Assembly (NCBI GenBank): GCA_018365455.1
Contig: JAGZJZ010000089.1
Span: 1 to 21,540, forward strand
DNA from: Clostridiales bacterium
GTDB taxonomy: Bacteria; Bacillota; Clostridia; Lachnospirales; Lachnospiraceae
DNA length: 21,540 bases
Reading direction: 5' to 3'
Below the pieces are notes generated by a model. It saw only the letters and a list, made by a program, of their open reading frames with translations. It was not told where the DNA came from and made no database searches. The position numbers were made by a program, and so were the translations under genes. Shown piece after piece: positions 14,012 to 21,540 of this stretch. Position 1 is the stretch's first letter. Every line of letters begins with the position of its first letter.

Positions 14012-15607
14012 TCAGTTAATGTATGTACGATCTTTTGACATAACAAATGTACATTCATGCCTGTATTGCTCCGGAGTCATGTGTTCGTATTTCTTAAAAA
14101 TACGGAAAAAATATTTTACATTGTCATATCCGGCGGCTTTTGCGATCTGATACATTTTTTTATCGGTCTCAGAGAGCATTTGCTTTGCCTTTTCAATCCG
14201 AATGGTATTCAGGCAGTGTACAAAGGTCTCCCCGGTACGCTGCTTGAACAGATGGCTGCAGTAGCTGCGGTTCAGATAAAAAAGGGAGGACAGGAATTCT
14301 ATGGTCAGATTATTTTGATAGTGTCTCTGCATGTAAATCTTCATCTTCTCAATGATGTCCTCTGTAGCATAGATATTATCTGTTTTAAAAAGAGAGGTGA
14401 TGTTGGCATAAAATTGGTGATAGTAATCCTTTATTTCCTGAAGGCTGAACATATTGTTGAGGATATTCTGCATACTGCTGTTAGCGGAGGAGGGGGTGAT
14501 CTGCTCAAAGTAGGTGCTCATCATATAACGAGTCCGGTCAGCCAGAGAAAAGCAGAATACTTTTATGTCATAAAGGCTTACATCGGGGATGGTAAGAAAA
14601 TAAGTAAAAAGTTCTTCTAAAAGTGAGGACGTCTGGTCCGGCATCCCCGCTTCAATACGGAACAGAAATTCTTCTGTTTTATCCCATGTAATGGAAATCG
14701 GTTCCCTTTTCTTCTCCGGCGGAAAGAAAGCTTCTGTGCTGCCTGAGACCTTTTTGGTATTCAGAGCGGTAACGGTTTCCAGGAAAGCCGTATTCAGCTC
14801 CAGGAGCGAATGGTGCGTCCGGCTGCATCCAAATAAAACCGGTGTTTTGGAGGCATAGAGGGTGCTCTTTAGCTGCTGGATTAACTGTCTGCACATTTCA
14901 TCGGAGCTTAACACAGAATGTTCCGGCTTAAATAAGATAAAAAAACCCAGATTCTGGTTCGTGGCGTGCTCCAGAAATAATGCCAGATCCCCAAAGGCAT
15001 TTTCCGTCAAAAATGCCGTAAGCGCGGCAAAATCCAAAGCAGTCTGGGAATAGGCCGTAATCATTACCAGGTCATGGATCTGGTTAACAAAGTTCAGGCG
15101 ATTGGAGGTTATAGAAAAATCTGTGGTGTGATAGCCCATTATAAGATTTTGCAGCATTTGCAGATCGTATTTGTAACGGGCCTGTTCTTTCTTCTCATCT
15201 GAGCTAATCAGCCGGTTTTGTATGGACTGGTGGTCATTTAACTGCTTTACGGCATTCAGGACAGCTCCTGTCAGCGCTTCTTTGCCAAATGGTTTTAAGA
15301 GATAGTCAACTGCCTGTGCTGCGATGGCATGTTTCATATAATCAAAGTCTTTATACCCGCTGATAACAATGGATCTTATCTGGGGGAAATCCTGGGTAAG
15401 CTGTGACAGAAAAGCAGTTCCGTCCATAAGAGGCATTTTCATGTCGGTAATTACAATATCCGGGTTCATTCTTTCGATGAGGGTAAGTGCTTCCTGACCA
15501 TTACATGCTTCACCAATACATTGAACGGTGTCCTGAATGGAAGAAAGCTTCTTGATAATTCCTTTGCGGATCAGTGATTCATCATCAACTACAATAAAAG
15601 TGTACAT
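14012..15607 (-). CDS. Response regulator, YesN/AraC type
   Basis: A 531-residue two-component regulator. The receiver domain (1-120) has the acidic pair Asp8-Asp9, phosphoacceptor Asp55 in PDIVITDMKMPLMDG, Ser83 and Lys105 (YLLKPF). A long linker of unassigned fold follows. The C-terminal ~110 residues carry the AraC double helix-turn-helix (LTIEFLSSLFYLNRSYCSHL; QIAKAAGYDNVKYFFRIFKK; MTPEQYRHE). The start follows AGGAGG. It is downstream of the sensor kinase on the same strand, separated by 163 bases that contain repeat copy 5. The divergent sugar ABC operon is the likely target, by analogy with similar loci. Confidence 0.95.
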   Translation of the reverse strand: MYTFIVVDDESLIRKGIIKKLSSIQDTVQCIGEACNGQEALTLIERMNPDIVITDMKMPLMDGTAFLSQLTQDFPQIRSIVISGYKDFDYMKHAIAAQAVDYLLKPFGKEALTGAVLNAVKQLNDHQSIQNRLISSDEKKEQARYKYDLQMLQNLIMGYHTTDFSITSNRLNFVNQIHDLVMITAYSQTALDFAALTAFLTENAFGDLALFLEHATNQNLGFFILFKPEHSVLSSDEMCRQLIQQLKSTLYASKTPVLFGCSRTHHSLLELNTAFLETVTALNTKKVSGSTEAFFPPEKKREPISITWDKTEEFLFRIEAGMPDQTSSLLEELFTYFLTIPDVSLYDIKVFCFSLADRTRYMMSTYFEQITPSSANSSMQNILNNMFSLQEIKDYYHQFYANITSLFKTDNIYATEDIIEKMKIYMQRHYQNNLTIEFLSSLFYLNRSYCSHLFKQRTGETFVHCLNTIRIEKAKQMLSETDKKMYQIAKAAGYDNVKYFFRIFKKYEHMTPEQYRHECTFVMSKDRTYIN

Positions 15608-15655
15608 AGAATCCTCCTAATAGTTTGGTGTGCAAAATGGTGTAATAATGCGACG

Positions 15656-15781
15656 CTGCCAGTATGCACAGTATATTAGATTCAAATCCAGGTTACATAG
15701 CCGGTCTATGTGCCATTCCTTGGAAGGAATCATGCCCAAGGTATGACGCATAGATGTGGGAGAGCAATTTTTAAACACGCC
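15656..15781. repeat. Hairpin-rich spacer with palindromic repeat copy 5 (right half)
   Basis: Bases 15741-15781 match the family right half: TGACGCATAGATG, then GAGAGCAATTTTTAAACACG, aligning with copy 4. Upstream lie nested dyads: ACATAG/CTATGT (15695-15711), ATTCCTT/AAGGAAT (15715-15730) and CCTTGG/CCAAGG (15718-15741). No convincing family left arm is present at 15608-15690. The element overlaps the kinase gene's last codons (see findings) and would be transcribed within the kinase-regulator mRNA. Confidence 0.65.
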
Positions 15782-17504
15782 CTAATTTGGGAAGCTTAAT
15801 CAGTATGGATGTTCCGCTTTCCTTTTGGCTCTGTATCTGAAGCCCGTATTCATCTCCGTAATATAGACGGATCCGGGTGTGAATATTTTTAATTCCGATG
15901 CTCTGCTTGTTCCGGTGTCCCAGTTCGGTAAATTCCGCTTTCTGCTTTAAATCCAGATTTAGCTGATTAAGCTGTGTTTCATCCATGCCGACCCCGTCAT
16001 CACTGACGGAAAAGTAAAGAAAGGATGACTCCATCCAGCTTTCAATCTTAATAAAACTCCCATACTGGCAGTAGTTCAGTCCATGATAAAAGGCATTTTC
16101 CACCAGAGGCTGGAGAATCAGTTTTAGTACCTGCAGTTCCAGCATTTCCTCCGGAATATTCATAATTACGCGGAAGCGGTTTTCAAAACGGATCTGCTGT
16201 ATGGAGATATAATTTTGGACGTGCTTCAGCTCTTCTGCAATTGTTACCAGTTCACATTGGGTTTTGATACTGTAGCGGAACATATCCCCCAGGGCAAGTG
16301 ACATGGTTGCAATACTTTCCACCTCTTCAATTTCTGCAATACTGTTAATGGATTCCAGCGTATTGTAAAGAAAATGGGAATTGATCTGGGCTTCCAGAGA
16401 TTTCATCTGGGAATCCAGGGATATTAATTTGTTCTGCAGCTCTTTTTCTATGTACTCACTCAGTGTCTGGATCAAATGGTTATACTCATTATACAGTACG
16501 CCAATCTCATCGTTTCTGTTCAGGTAGTGGGAAGCGGTGAGAAGCTTCTGGTTTTTTGATTCTGCCATCTTGCTGCTTAAATAAGTGATGGGACGGGACA
16601 GGGAATAGGAAAAAAAGCAGGACAGGATCATGAAAATAACGGCACAGATACCTGCAATGGTCAGAATCATAATTCTGGTAGCATCAAATTCTTTATAGAG
16701 CGCTTCATAATTTACGGTAAAAACCAACCGCAGGTTATCGGAAGAAAATTCTTTCATCAGTGTGCGGCTGTTTTTGGGGGTGAAGCTTCCGGCAGAAGAA
16801 TCACTGTAGATTACCTGCCCCTCATTAAACTCAATCGTTATCTTAGCTGTTTCATTCAGCGTATTTACTTTGGAAAAATCAAAAACGGCAGGAGAACAGT
16901 CAATGAACAGAACACCCAGAAACTTTTTGGAATATCCGTCATAAAGTGCCTTGGAAAAAGAGATGGAGGGTCTGCTGTTAATCAAAAAGTCCTTTTGGGA
17001 TATTCCGTCAATATGAAAGGAACCTTCCAGATCAAGTGTTTTTTCATACCAGTCCTCTTTTTGCGGATCGTATCCGGGAAAAACATCAATATTGCTGTTT
17101 AATCCATAACCTAAGATGGGCCCGCTGGGCGTAAAAACAAAAATACCGTTTATATATTCGCTGCTGTAGGTCACATTTTTCAATATAAAGTGGATGTTCT
17201 GATTACTCTGGAAAATATCGTAAATAGAGTAATTTGCCGAACTGCCGGCATATTTTCGAAGTTCTTTATTTAGTGAGATCTGGTCAGATTCGCTGTGAAA
17301 GTTGAAAAGGTCCCCGATATGCTCCAGGGATTTCAGGTTTTTTTCCAGTTCTTCTCCTGATTTTTCAAATATGTTATCGGTAATGCTGGTAATCTGCTTG
17401 TCAATCAATTTGGTATACCGGGTATATGTAAAGGTAGTAATGAAAATTACCGGTATAATGGATATCAGCAGAAATATGATTAGAAACTTATTTTTAAGTT
17501 TCAT
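15771..17504 (-). CDS. Sensor histidine kinase, LytS/YesM type
   Basis: A 577-residue membrane kinase. TM1 is at about 7-25 (FLIIFLLISIIPVIFITTFT). An extracellular dCache-like sensor region spans about 30-270. TM2 is at about 279-300, followed by a HAMP segment (SRPITYLSSKM to about 350). The His_kinase domain (PF06580) has the phosphoacceptor His377 in EAQINSHFLYNTLESI. The HATPase domain has Asn470 in LQPLVENAFYHGL, DDGVGM at 502-507 and SIGIKNIHTRI. The minus-strand start has a G-rich ribosome site (AGGGGGG). The last codons and stop (CGT GTT TAA) lie in repeat copy 5, so the Arg-Val ending derives from the repeat. It probably senses a sugar or its binding protein. Confidence 0.94.
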   Translation of the reverse strand: MKLKNKFLIIFLLISIIPVIFITTFTYTRYTKLIDKQITSITDNIFEKSGEELEKNLKSLEHIGDLFNFHSESDQISLNKELRKYAGSSANYSIYDIFQSNQNIHFILKNVTYSSEYINGIFVFTPSGPILGYGLNSNIDVFPGYDPQKEDWYEKTLDLEGSFHIDGISQKDFLINSRPSISFSKALYDGYSKKFLGVLFIDCSPAVFDFSKVNTLNETAKITIEFNEGQVIYSDSSAGSFTPKNSRTLMKEFSSDNLRLVFTVNYEALYKEFDATRIMILTIAGICAVIFMILSCFFSYSLSRPITYLSSKMAESKNQKLLTASHYLNRNDEIGVLYNEYNHLIQTLSEYIEKELQNKLISLDSQMKSLEAQINSHFLYNTLESINSIAEIEEVESIATMSLALGDMFRYSIKTQCELVTIAEELKHVQNYISIQQIRFENRFRVIMNIPEEMLELQVLKLILQPLVENAFYHGLNYCQYGSFIKIESWMESSFLYFSVSDDGVGMDETQLNQLNLDLKQKAEFTELGHRNKQSIGIKNIHTRIRLYYGDEYGLQIQSQKESGTSILIKLPKLGRV

Positions 17505-17719
17505 TCAGACCCCCCTCCCCTTTTCTTCCTGTGCAAACACATGAAATTTGTCATATTATCATTTAAAAAGAAGTATATCACAAATGAAGCGGATGGTAAT
17601 GATAAATTTAACATATTTTGTAGAAATAATTTCTAACAAATGTGCACCATTACTCTGAACAAAAGTATACCTGGACTATGGTATGATAGGGCTATGAAAA
17701 AGTTAAGGAGGATAACAAC
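17505..17719. promoter_or_regulatory. Divergent regulatory region, kinase / sugar ABC operon
   Basis: 215 bases without a gene. For the ABC operon, TGGTATGAT (17679-17687) is an extended -10 with no good -35 box, typical of an activator-dependent promoter. For the kinase, TATACT on the minus strand (17572-17577) is a possible -10 with a poor -35. TAGAAATAATTTCTA (17621-17635) is a near-perfect dyad about 45 bases upstream of the ABC -10. ATTATCATT (near 17555-17563) and AATGATAA (near 17598-17605) form a further inverted pair. These are candidate sites for the AraC-type regulator; the assignment is inference. Confidence 0.5.
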
Positions 17720-19069
17720 ATGAAAGTAAAAAGATTATTAGCATTGGTGCTGGCAGGCAGTATGCTCACCCTGTCCCTGGCAGGCTGTGGCGGTACGAAG
17801 AAAGCAGAAAGCAGTGAGGGGACAGAGACCGCTGGCAAGCAGCAGGAGGAGAGCAAAGCCTCCGGAGATAAAACCGTGATTACTATGATGTATTCCGGCA
17901 CGCCCTCCAACCCTGATTTTGAAACAGAGATTTTACCGGGACTTGTGGAAAAAGAATTTCCGGATATTAAGCTGGAAGTGACCAAGCTGCCGGATGACCA
18001 GTATTACACAGCATTAAAAACCAAGCTGGCTTCGGGAGAGTGCCCGGACATCATTCTGGTGCATCCGAAATATGCGGGCGCAAACGGGGTAATTAATCTG
18101 GCTAAGGCAGGTTACCTGGAACCCCTGACGGATCTGAAGGTAATGGATCTGGTTGGAGATGGTGCAAAAGAAGCGTTCTTCTACGATGGGGAAATTTACG
18201 GAGTTGGCACGAACGTTTCCATGCTGGGGACTTATTTTAACAAAGATATGTTTAAAGAACACAATCTGGAGATCCCCACAAACTGGGATGAATTTTTAAA
18301 TTGCTGCAAGGTGTTGAAGGATGCAGGCATCCAGCCCATCGTAATGGGAGATAAGGACATGTATGTCATGCAGTTTGGACTCTATCAGATAGCGGCAAGC
18401 AAAGTTTATGCAAAGAATACAAAGTTTGACGACCAGCTTCGCACCGGAGAAACGAAATTCACCGATAAGGACACCTGGGATGAAGTAATATCCATGTATA
18501 AAACGCTGTATGACGAAGGTTACATAGACAGCTCATCATTGGGACTCAGTGCACAGCAGGCTATCCAGAAATTTGTGGATGGTGAGGCAGCTATGACATT
18601 TGACCACAATGGAGACAAGAAGGCTCTGTGTGCAAATGGCGCGGTTGATTTTGAACGTGGATACTTCCCTCTGCCGGGCAACAGTGCGGATGAGGAACTC
18701 TGGGCATCCATGTCAATCGGTGCTACACCGGCGATCTATTCCGGTTCCAAACACAAAGAAGAAGCAAAGGCAATTCTGGAAAAGTGGTTTGACGGAGAAT
18801 CTGATATCTGGAAGGGTATGGTGGACATGGGGAATATCGTGGTTACCTATGGTTACGGATCGGATCAGGTAGATGAGTTCTGGAAACCTTTTATGGACCT
18901 GTATAATGAAGGCAAATCCTCTTACTGGTGCAACCAGGGCTGGCCGTCAGGAACGGAAAATGAGATGGAGGCATTATTCTCTGAGGCGATAGGCGGACAG
19001 GGAACGACTGTTGAAGATATCGTAAACGGAATGCAGCTGAAATTTGAGGAACTCTATACAGCGGAATAA
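17720..19069 (+). CDS. Sugar ABC transporter substrate-binding lipoprotein
   Basis: A 449-residue extracellular solute-binding protein of family 1. The signal peptide (MKVKRLLALVLAGSMLTLSL) ends in a lipobox, LAGC, with lipidated Cys23. A Ser/Glu/Lys linker follows (GGTKKAESSEGTETAGKQQE). The mature fold has typical CUT1 features: VITMMYSGTPSNPDF, SGECPDIILVHP, LEPLTDLKVMD, GTYFNKDMFKEHNLEIPTNW and a C-terminal WFDGES region. It captures an oligosaccharide or related carbohydrate outside the membrane and passes it to the two permeases downstream. The start follows AAGGAGG by 8 bases. No ATPase gene is nearby; such systems usually share an MsmK-type ATPase encoded elsewhere. Confidence 0.94.
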   Translation: MKVKRLLALVLAGSMLTLSLAGCGGTKKAESSEGTETAGKQQEESKASGDKTVITMMYSGTPSNPDFETEILPGLVEKEFPDIKLEVTKLPDDQYYTALKTKLASGECPDIILVHPKYAGANGVINLAKAGYLEPLTDLKVMDLVGDGAKEAFFYDGEIYGVGTNVSMLGTYFNKDMFKEHNLEIPTNWDEFLNCCKVLKDAGIQPIVMGDKDMYVMQFGLYQIAASKVYAKNTKFDDQLRTGETKFTDKDTWDEVISMYKTLYDEGYIDSSSLGLSAQQAIQKFVDGEAAMTFDHNGDKKALCANGAVDFERGYFPLPGNSADEELWASMSIGATPAIYSGSKHKEEAKAILEKWFDGESDIWKGMVDMGNIVVTYGYGSDQVDEFWKPFMDLYNEGKSSYWCNQGWPSGTENEMEALFSEAIGGQGTTVEDIVNGMQLKFEELYTAE

Positions 19070-19078
19070 GTGCAATTC

Positions 19079-19126
19079 CCGGGCAGGCTTTGGAACTGTC
19101 AAAATGCTCCGAACCAGACTGCCCGG
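19079..19126 (+). other. Intercistronic hairpin between binding-protein and permease genes
   Basis: CCGGGCAG (19079-19086) pairs with CTGCCCGG (19119-19126), extended by partly paired bases inside (CTTTGGAAC/GAACCAGA). There is no T run. Hairpins here commonly protect the binding-protein mRNA so that it outnumbers the permeases. It lies before the permease start at 19148. Confidence 0.6.
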
Positions 19127-19147
19127 TTCTGCCGGAAAGGAAAAGTT

Positions 19148-20044
19148 ATGAAGAAATCAAAACGGAAAACCCTAGTATTTCCCAACCGGATGTATTTATA
19201 TGTGATTCCGGCTCTGGTCTTGTTTTTGATCTTTTGGATCGTACCGGTACTGCAGTTATTTTATTACAGTATGACTAATTTTAACGGAATAAATTATGAT
19301 TACGATTATGTGGGATTTAAAAACTATCTGACACTGCTAAAAGATGGTTCTATGATAAATGCAATTAAAAACACATTGATTTATGCAGTTGTGGTAGTAG
19401 TCCTGAATAATATACTGGGACTGGTAATTGCCATGGCACTGAACGTAAAACTAAGGGGAAAGGCATTCTTTCGCACCGTGTCCTATGTCCCGGCGCTGTT
19501 CAGTGCAATCGTGGTTGGTTTTATCTGGTCCTACGTATATATGCCGGAATCCGGTATGATTGCATCCATTATGACAGCAATGGGACTGGACGGATCGTCC
19601 TTTAACGTGCTGGGCAATTATAAGACTGCCCTGTATGCCATTGCACTGGTGGAAGTCTGGAAGGGCTTCGGCGCTACCATGATCATTTATCTTGCGGGTC
19701 TGCAAACTGTGGATGACAGCCTTATAGAGGCTGGAAAGATCGATGGCTGTTCCCAGTGGCAGCTGATTCGGAAAATCAAACTTCCGCTGATCTCGGCAAC
19801 GGTTACCATCAATGTGATTCTGGCGGTTATCGGCGGGCTGAAGGCGTTTGACTATTCTTTTATCATGACAAACGGAGGCCCGGGAAAGTCAACCAATACC
19901 CTGATGTTTTCCATTTACCGCATTGCATTTAATGATCAGATGATGGGGAAGGCCAGTGCGTTTTCTGTAGTTGCTTTTGCCGTCATTATTCTGATCACCG
20001 TGTTCATGCTGTTTTATATGAATAAAAGAGAGGTGGAACTATGA
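19148..20044 (+). CDS. Sugar ABC transporter permease 1 (MalF/UgpA-like)
   Basis: A 298-residue integral membrane permease with about six helices. ATG 19148 is preferred over an upstream GTG at 19070, because AAAGGAAAAG precedes 19148 and the upstream stretch is the intercistronic hairpin. TM1 is at about 18-38 (LYVIPALVLFLIFWIVPVLQ). The EAA loop that contacts the ATPase is EAGKIDGCSQWQLIRKIKLP. TNGGPGKST near the last third is typical of MalF/UgpA-type CUT1 permeases. The stop codon overlaps the start of the second permease (ATGA), so the two are translationally coupled. Confidence 0.94.
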   Translation: MKKSKRKTLVFPNRMYLYVIPALVLFLIFWIVPVLQLFYYSMTNFNGINYDYDYVGFKNYLTLLKDGSMINAIKNTLIYAVVVVVLNNILGLVIAMALNVKLRGKAFFRTVSYVPALFSAIVVGFIWSYVYMPESGMIASIMTAMGLDGSSFNVLGNYKTALYAIALVEVWKGFGATMIIYLAGLQTVDDSLIEAGKIDGCSQWQLIRKIKLPLISATVTINVILAVIGGLKAFDYSFIMTNGGPGKSTNTLMFSIYRIAFNDQMMGKASAFSVVAFAVIILITVFMLFYMNKREVEL

Positions 20045-20913
20045 TGGGGAAAAGGAGAAAAACATATAAAGAAGTGGAATCCAAGGCAAAACTTACACCG
20101 GGTATTATAACGCTCTATATTTTACTTACCCTGTTTTGCTGCCTTATTATTTTTCCGCTGTTAATCGTATTGTCCAGCTCACTTAGAAATCCCGACAATA
20201 TGATATCACCGCTGCTTTTGTTTCAGGAATTTTCTTTAGACAGTTATATCAATGCTTTTACAAAAATGAAATATCCGAAGCAGATGCTGAACAGTATTAT
20301 GACAACGGGGGGATCGGTATTCGTAGTGGTAATGTTTTCTACAATGGCAGCCTACCCCATCTCCAGAATAAAACGCAAAGCCAGCCGCTTTTTGTATTAC
20401 TTTTTTATAGCAGGGCTGATCATACCGTCTCAGATGGTTATCGTTCCCATTGCCCAGATGTTCGGGCGCCTGTCACTGCCCAACACCAGGTTTACTCCAA
20501 TGATTATGTTTATCACCTGCAGCCTTCCGTTTTCCATCTTTTTGCTGGCAGGATTTATGAAAGGAGTCCCAATCGAGATTGAGGAGTCCGCTTACATTGA
20601 TGGCTGCGGACTGTGGAAACGCTTCATAAGTGTAGTTTTCCCATTGCTGAAACCGGCTGTTGTATCGGTAGTGATCACCCAGGGAATGTGGATTTGGAAC
20701 GATTATTTTTATCCCATGATCTTTATATCTAAATCGGACCAGTACTCCCTGCCGGTAGGTATGATCCAGTTCCTCGGTGACCGTGAAAATCCCGCACAGT
20801 GGAATACACTGTTTGCAGCCTGTGTCCTGTGCGCACTCCCGCTGATTCTGATCTTTGCCGTGCTGCAAAAACAGTTTATCAATGGGATCGCAGCAGGAGC
20901 TATTAAAGGCTAG
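20041..20913 (+). CDS. Sugar ABC transporter permease 2 (MalG/UgpE-like)
   Basis: A 290-residue integral membrane permease with about six helices, forming the heterodimeric channel with permease 1. The EAA loop is EESAYIDGCGLWKRFISVVF. TTGGSVFVVVMFSTMAAYPI and the C-terminal QKQFINGIAAGAIKG are typical of MalG/UgpE-type CUT1 members. The start overlaps the permease 1 stop; the next codon is also ATG (20044), so either may be used. AGAGAGGTGG lies just upstream. The operon ends with the strong terminator at 21003-21053. The transported sugar is not known. Confidence 0.94.
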   Translation: MMGKRRKTYKEVESKAKLTPGIITLYILLTLFCCLIIFPLLIVLSSSLRNPDNMISPLLLFQEFSLDSYINAFTKMKYPKQMLNSIMTTGGSVFVVVMFSTMAAYPISRIKRKASRFLYYFFIAGLIIPSQMVIVPIAQMFGRLSLPNTRFTPMIMFITCSLPFSIFLLAGFMKGVPIEIEESAYIDGCGLWKRFISVVFPLLKPAVVSVVITQGMWIWNDYFYPMIFISKSDQYSLPVGMIQFLGDRENPAQWNTLFAACVLCALPLILIFAVLQKQFINGIAAGAIKG

Positions 20914-21250
20914 GCACTACATCCAGTTAGTTGCTTCTAGGCGGATGCAGTATCAGGCACAGATTTAAATAAGATAAATAAAATACCGGGTATTTAAAGC
21001 AGGCAGCTTCGTTAAAACCAGAGTCAGGTTTGGTTTTAACGAAGCTGCTTTTTATCTAAGGAAATCTGTATTATTGTGAAATGACAAATGAAAGATTTGG
21101 ATACGTGCCATCAGAAATATATGTGAAATCCAGGCAGGAAGGAAGTTTCAGCCACGCGCTAGTTCTACAGCGAAGGTTTTGTAGTGTTCTATTAAATGCT
21201 TATATTTGGGTTTTGCTGAGTTAGGACGCTTTGTAGATGGAGGTAGTGTA
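20914..21250. other. Gene-free stretch downstream of the ABC operon
   Basis: No coding region is seen on either strand. From 20917 to 20955 there is a weak dyad (ACTACATCC / GGATGCAGT), then AAATACC/GGTATTT near 20981-20995, then the terminator at 21003-21053. Bases 21054-21250 show only a short dyad near 21170-21185 (CTACA/TGTAG), up to the left edge of the large palindrome. I see no promoter I would defend. Confidence 0.5.
21003..21053 (+). terminator. Strong terminator of the sugar ABC operon
   Basis: GCAGCTTCGTTAAAACC (21003-21019) pairs perfectly over 17 bases with GGTTTTAACGAAGCTGC (21032-21048), with a 12-base loop, followed by TTTTTAT. An A-rich left flank suggests weaker function on the minus strand. 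Confidence 0.9.
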
Positions 21251-21517
21251 CGGAAAGAGAAGGGGGCGGACCAGGACATTGGTTTGGAATGCTTAACGCA
21301 GAACTGGCATTTTCTAACCTTCCCGAAGCGCTTTTTGGCGGCACGCGGGCATTCGCTGCGAAATCCTGAAGCATTTCGCAGCTCAATGCCCGCTTACAAT
21401 CCGATGGGAGCCAGTCGAATTGTATCCGCCAAAAAACACTTCGGCAAGGTAAGTAAATGCTCAGCTCTGCTATACGCATTCCAAACCAATGTCCTGGTCC
21501 GCCCCCTTCTCTTTCCG
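21251..21517. repeat. 267-base Y-shaped palindromic element
   Basis: Terminal inverted repeats of 42 bases are perfect: 21251-21292 (starting CGGAAAGAGAAGGGGGCGGA) and 21476-21517 (ending CTTCTCTTTCCG). Pairing continues imperfectly inward to GGCGG (21337-21341) / CCGCC (21426-21430), giving arms of about 90 bases. The interior holds two hairpins. Hairpin 1 is GCGGGCATT/AATGCCCGC (21345-21353, 21385-21393) plus GCTGCGAAAT/ATTTCGCAGC (21355-21382). Hairpin 2 is TACAAT/ATTGTA (21395-21424) with an inner CGA/TCG. There is no transposase and no obvious target duplication. It may be a MITE-like mobile element or a structured RNA. Confidence 0.85.
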
Positions 21518-21540
21518 AGATAGCATTCGTTGATACAAAG

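Noticed and set aside
19070..19147. Upstream GTG start for permease 1
   Set aside because: This stretch is the intercistronic hairpin; ATG 19148 has a ribosome site and gives the normal permease N-terminus.
20473..20868. Open frame of 131 codons on the minus strand inside permease 2
   Set aside because: It is antisense to a conserved permease and has no independent signals.
21251..21517. Integron attC site, IS200/IS605 end or group II intron
   Set aside because: There are no attC core sites, no transposase, and no domain V or reverse transcriptase; the perfect outer 42-base arms do not fit those classes.
21192..21523. Open frames of about 95-105 codons on both strands in the large palindrome
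   Set aside because: Both are by-products of the GC-rich inverted repeat; there is no ribosome site, and the sequence is better explained as a structured element.

Overview
The window looks like chromosome of a low-GC Gram-positive gut anaerobe, most likely a Lachnospiraceae-type clostridium. The evidence is strong AGGAGG-type ribosome sites, a PurF of the Bacillus iron-sulfur/propeptide type, a LytS/YesM-type kinase paired with an AraC-type response regulator, and a sugar ABC operon that lacks its own ATPase. The genus is inference. There are no phage genes, transposases, tRNAs, rRNAs or CRISPR arrays.

Layout. Bases 1-8030 hold three purine genes: purF, purB and purA. Between purB and purA lie an NhaC-type Na+/H+ antiporter, a LysR regulator and a decayed nucleotidyltransferase/HEPN toxin-antitoxin-like pair. 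PurF commits PRPP to purine synthesis, PurA and PurB convert IMP to AMP, and PurB also acts earlier in the pathway. Bases 8164-10000 hold a HAD phosphatase (minus strand), an unrecognised 212-residue protein (plus) and a small two-helix membrane protein (minus). Bases 10171-13232 hold a threonine aldolase, an NSS-family Na+-coupled amino-acid transporter and a degenerate flavodoxin-like protein. A SEC-C protein follows, ending at a bidirectional terminator. Bases 14012-17504 (minus) are the response regulator and sensor kinase. Divergent to them, 17720-20913 (plus) encode a sugar-binding lipoprotein and two permeases, so this reads as a two-component-controlled carbohydrate import locus. Bases 20914-21540 carry no gene, only a strong terminator and a very large palindrome.

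The most unusual content is non-coding. A dispersed family of imperfect palindromes occurs in intergenic regions at about 1-121, 3173-3260, 4789-4879, 8036-8098 and 15741-15781. One copy provides the stop codon of the kinase gene. A separate 267-base element at 21251-21517 has perfect 42-base terminal inverted repeats, roughly 90-base arms and two internal hairpins, giving a predicted Y-shaped fold. Also notable are five ATAAAAT units at the predicted transcription start of the nucleotidyltransferase gene, and a HEPN gene broken just before its catalytic motif.
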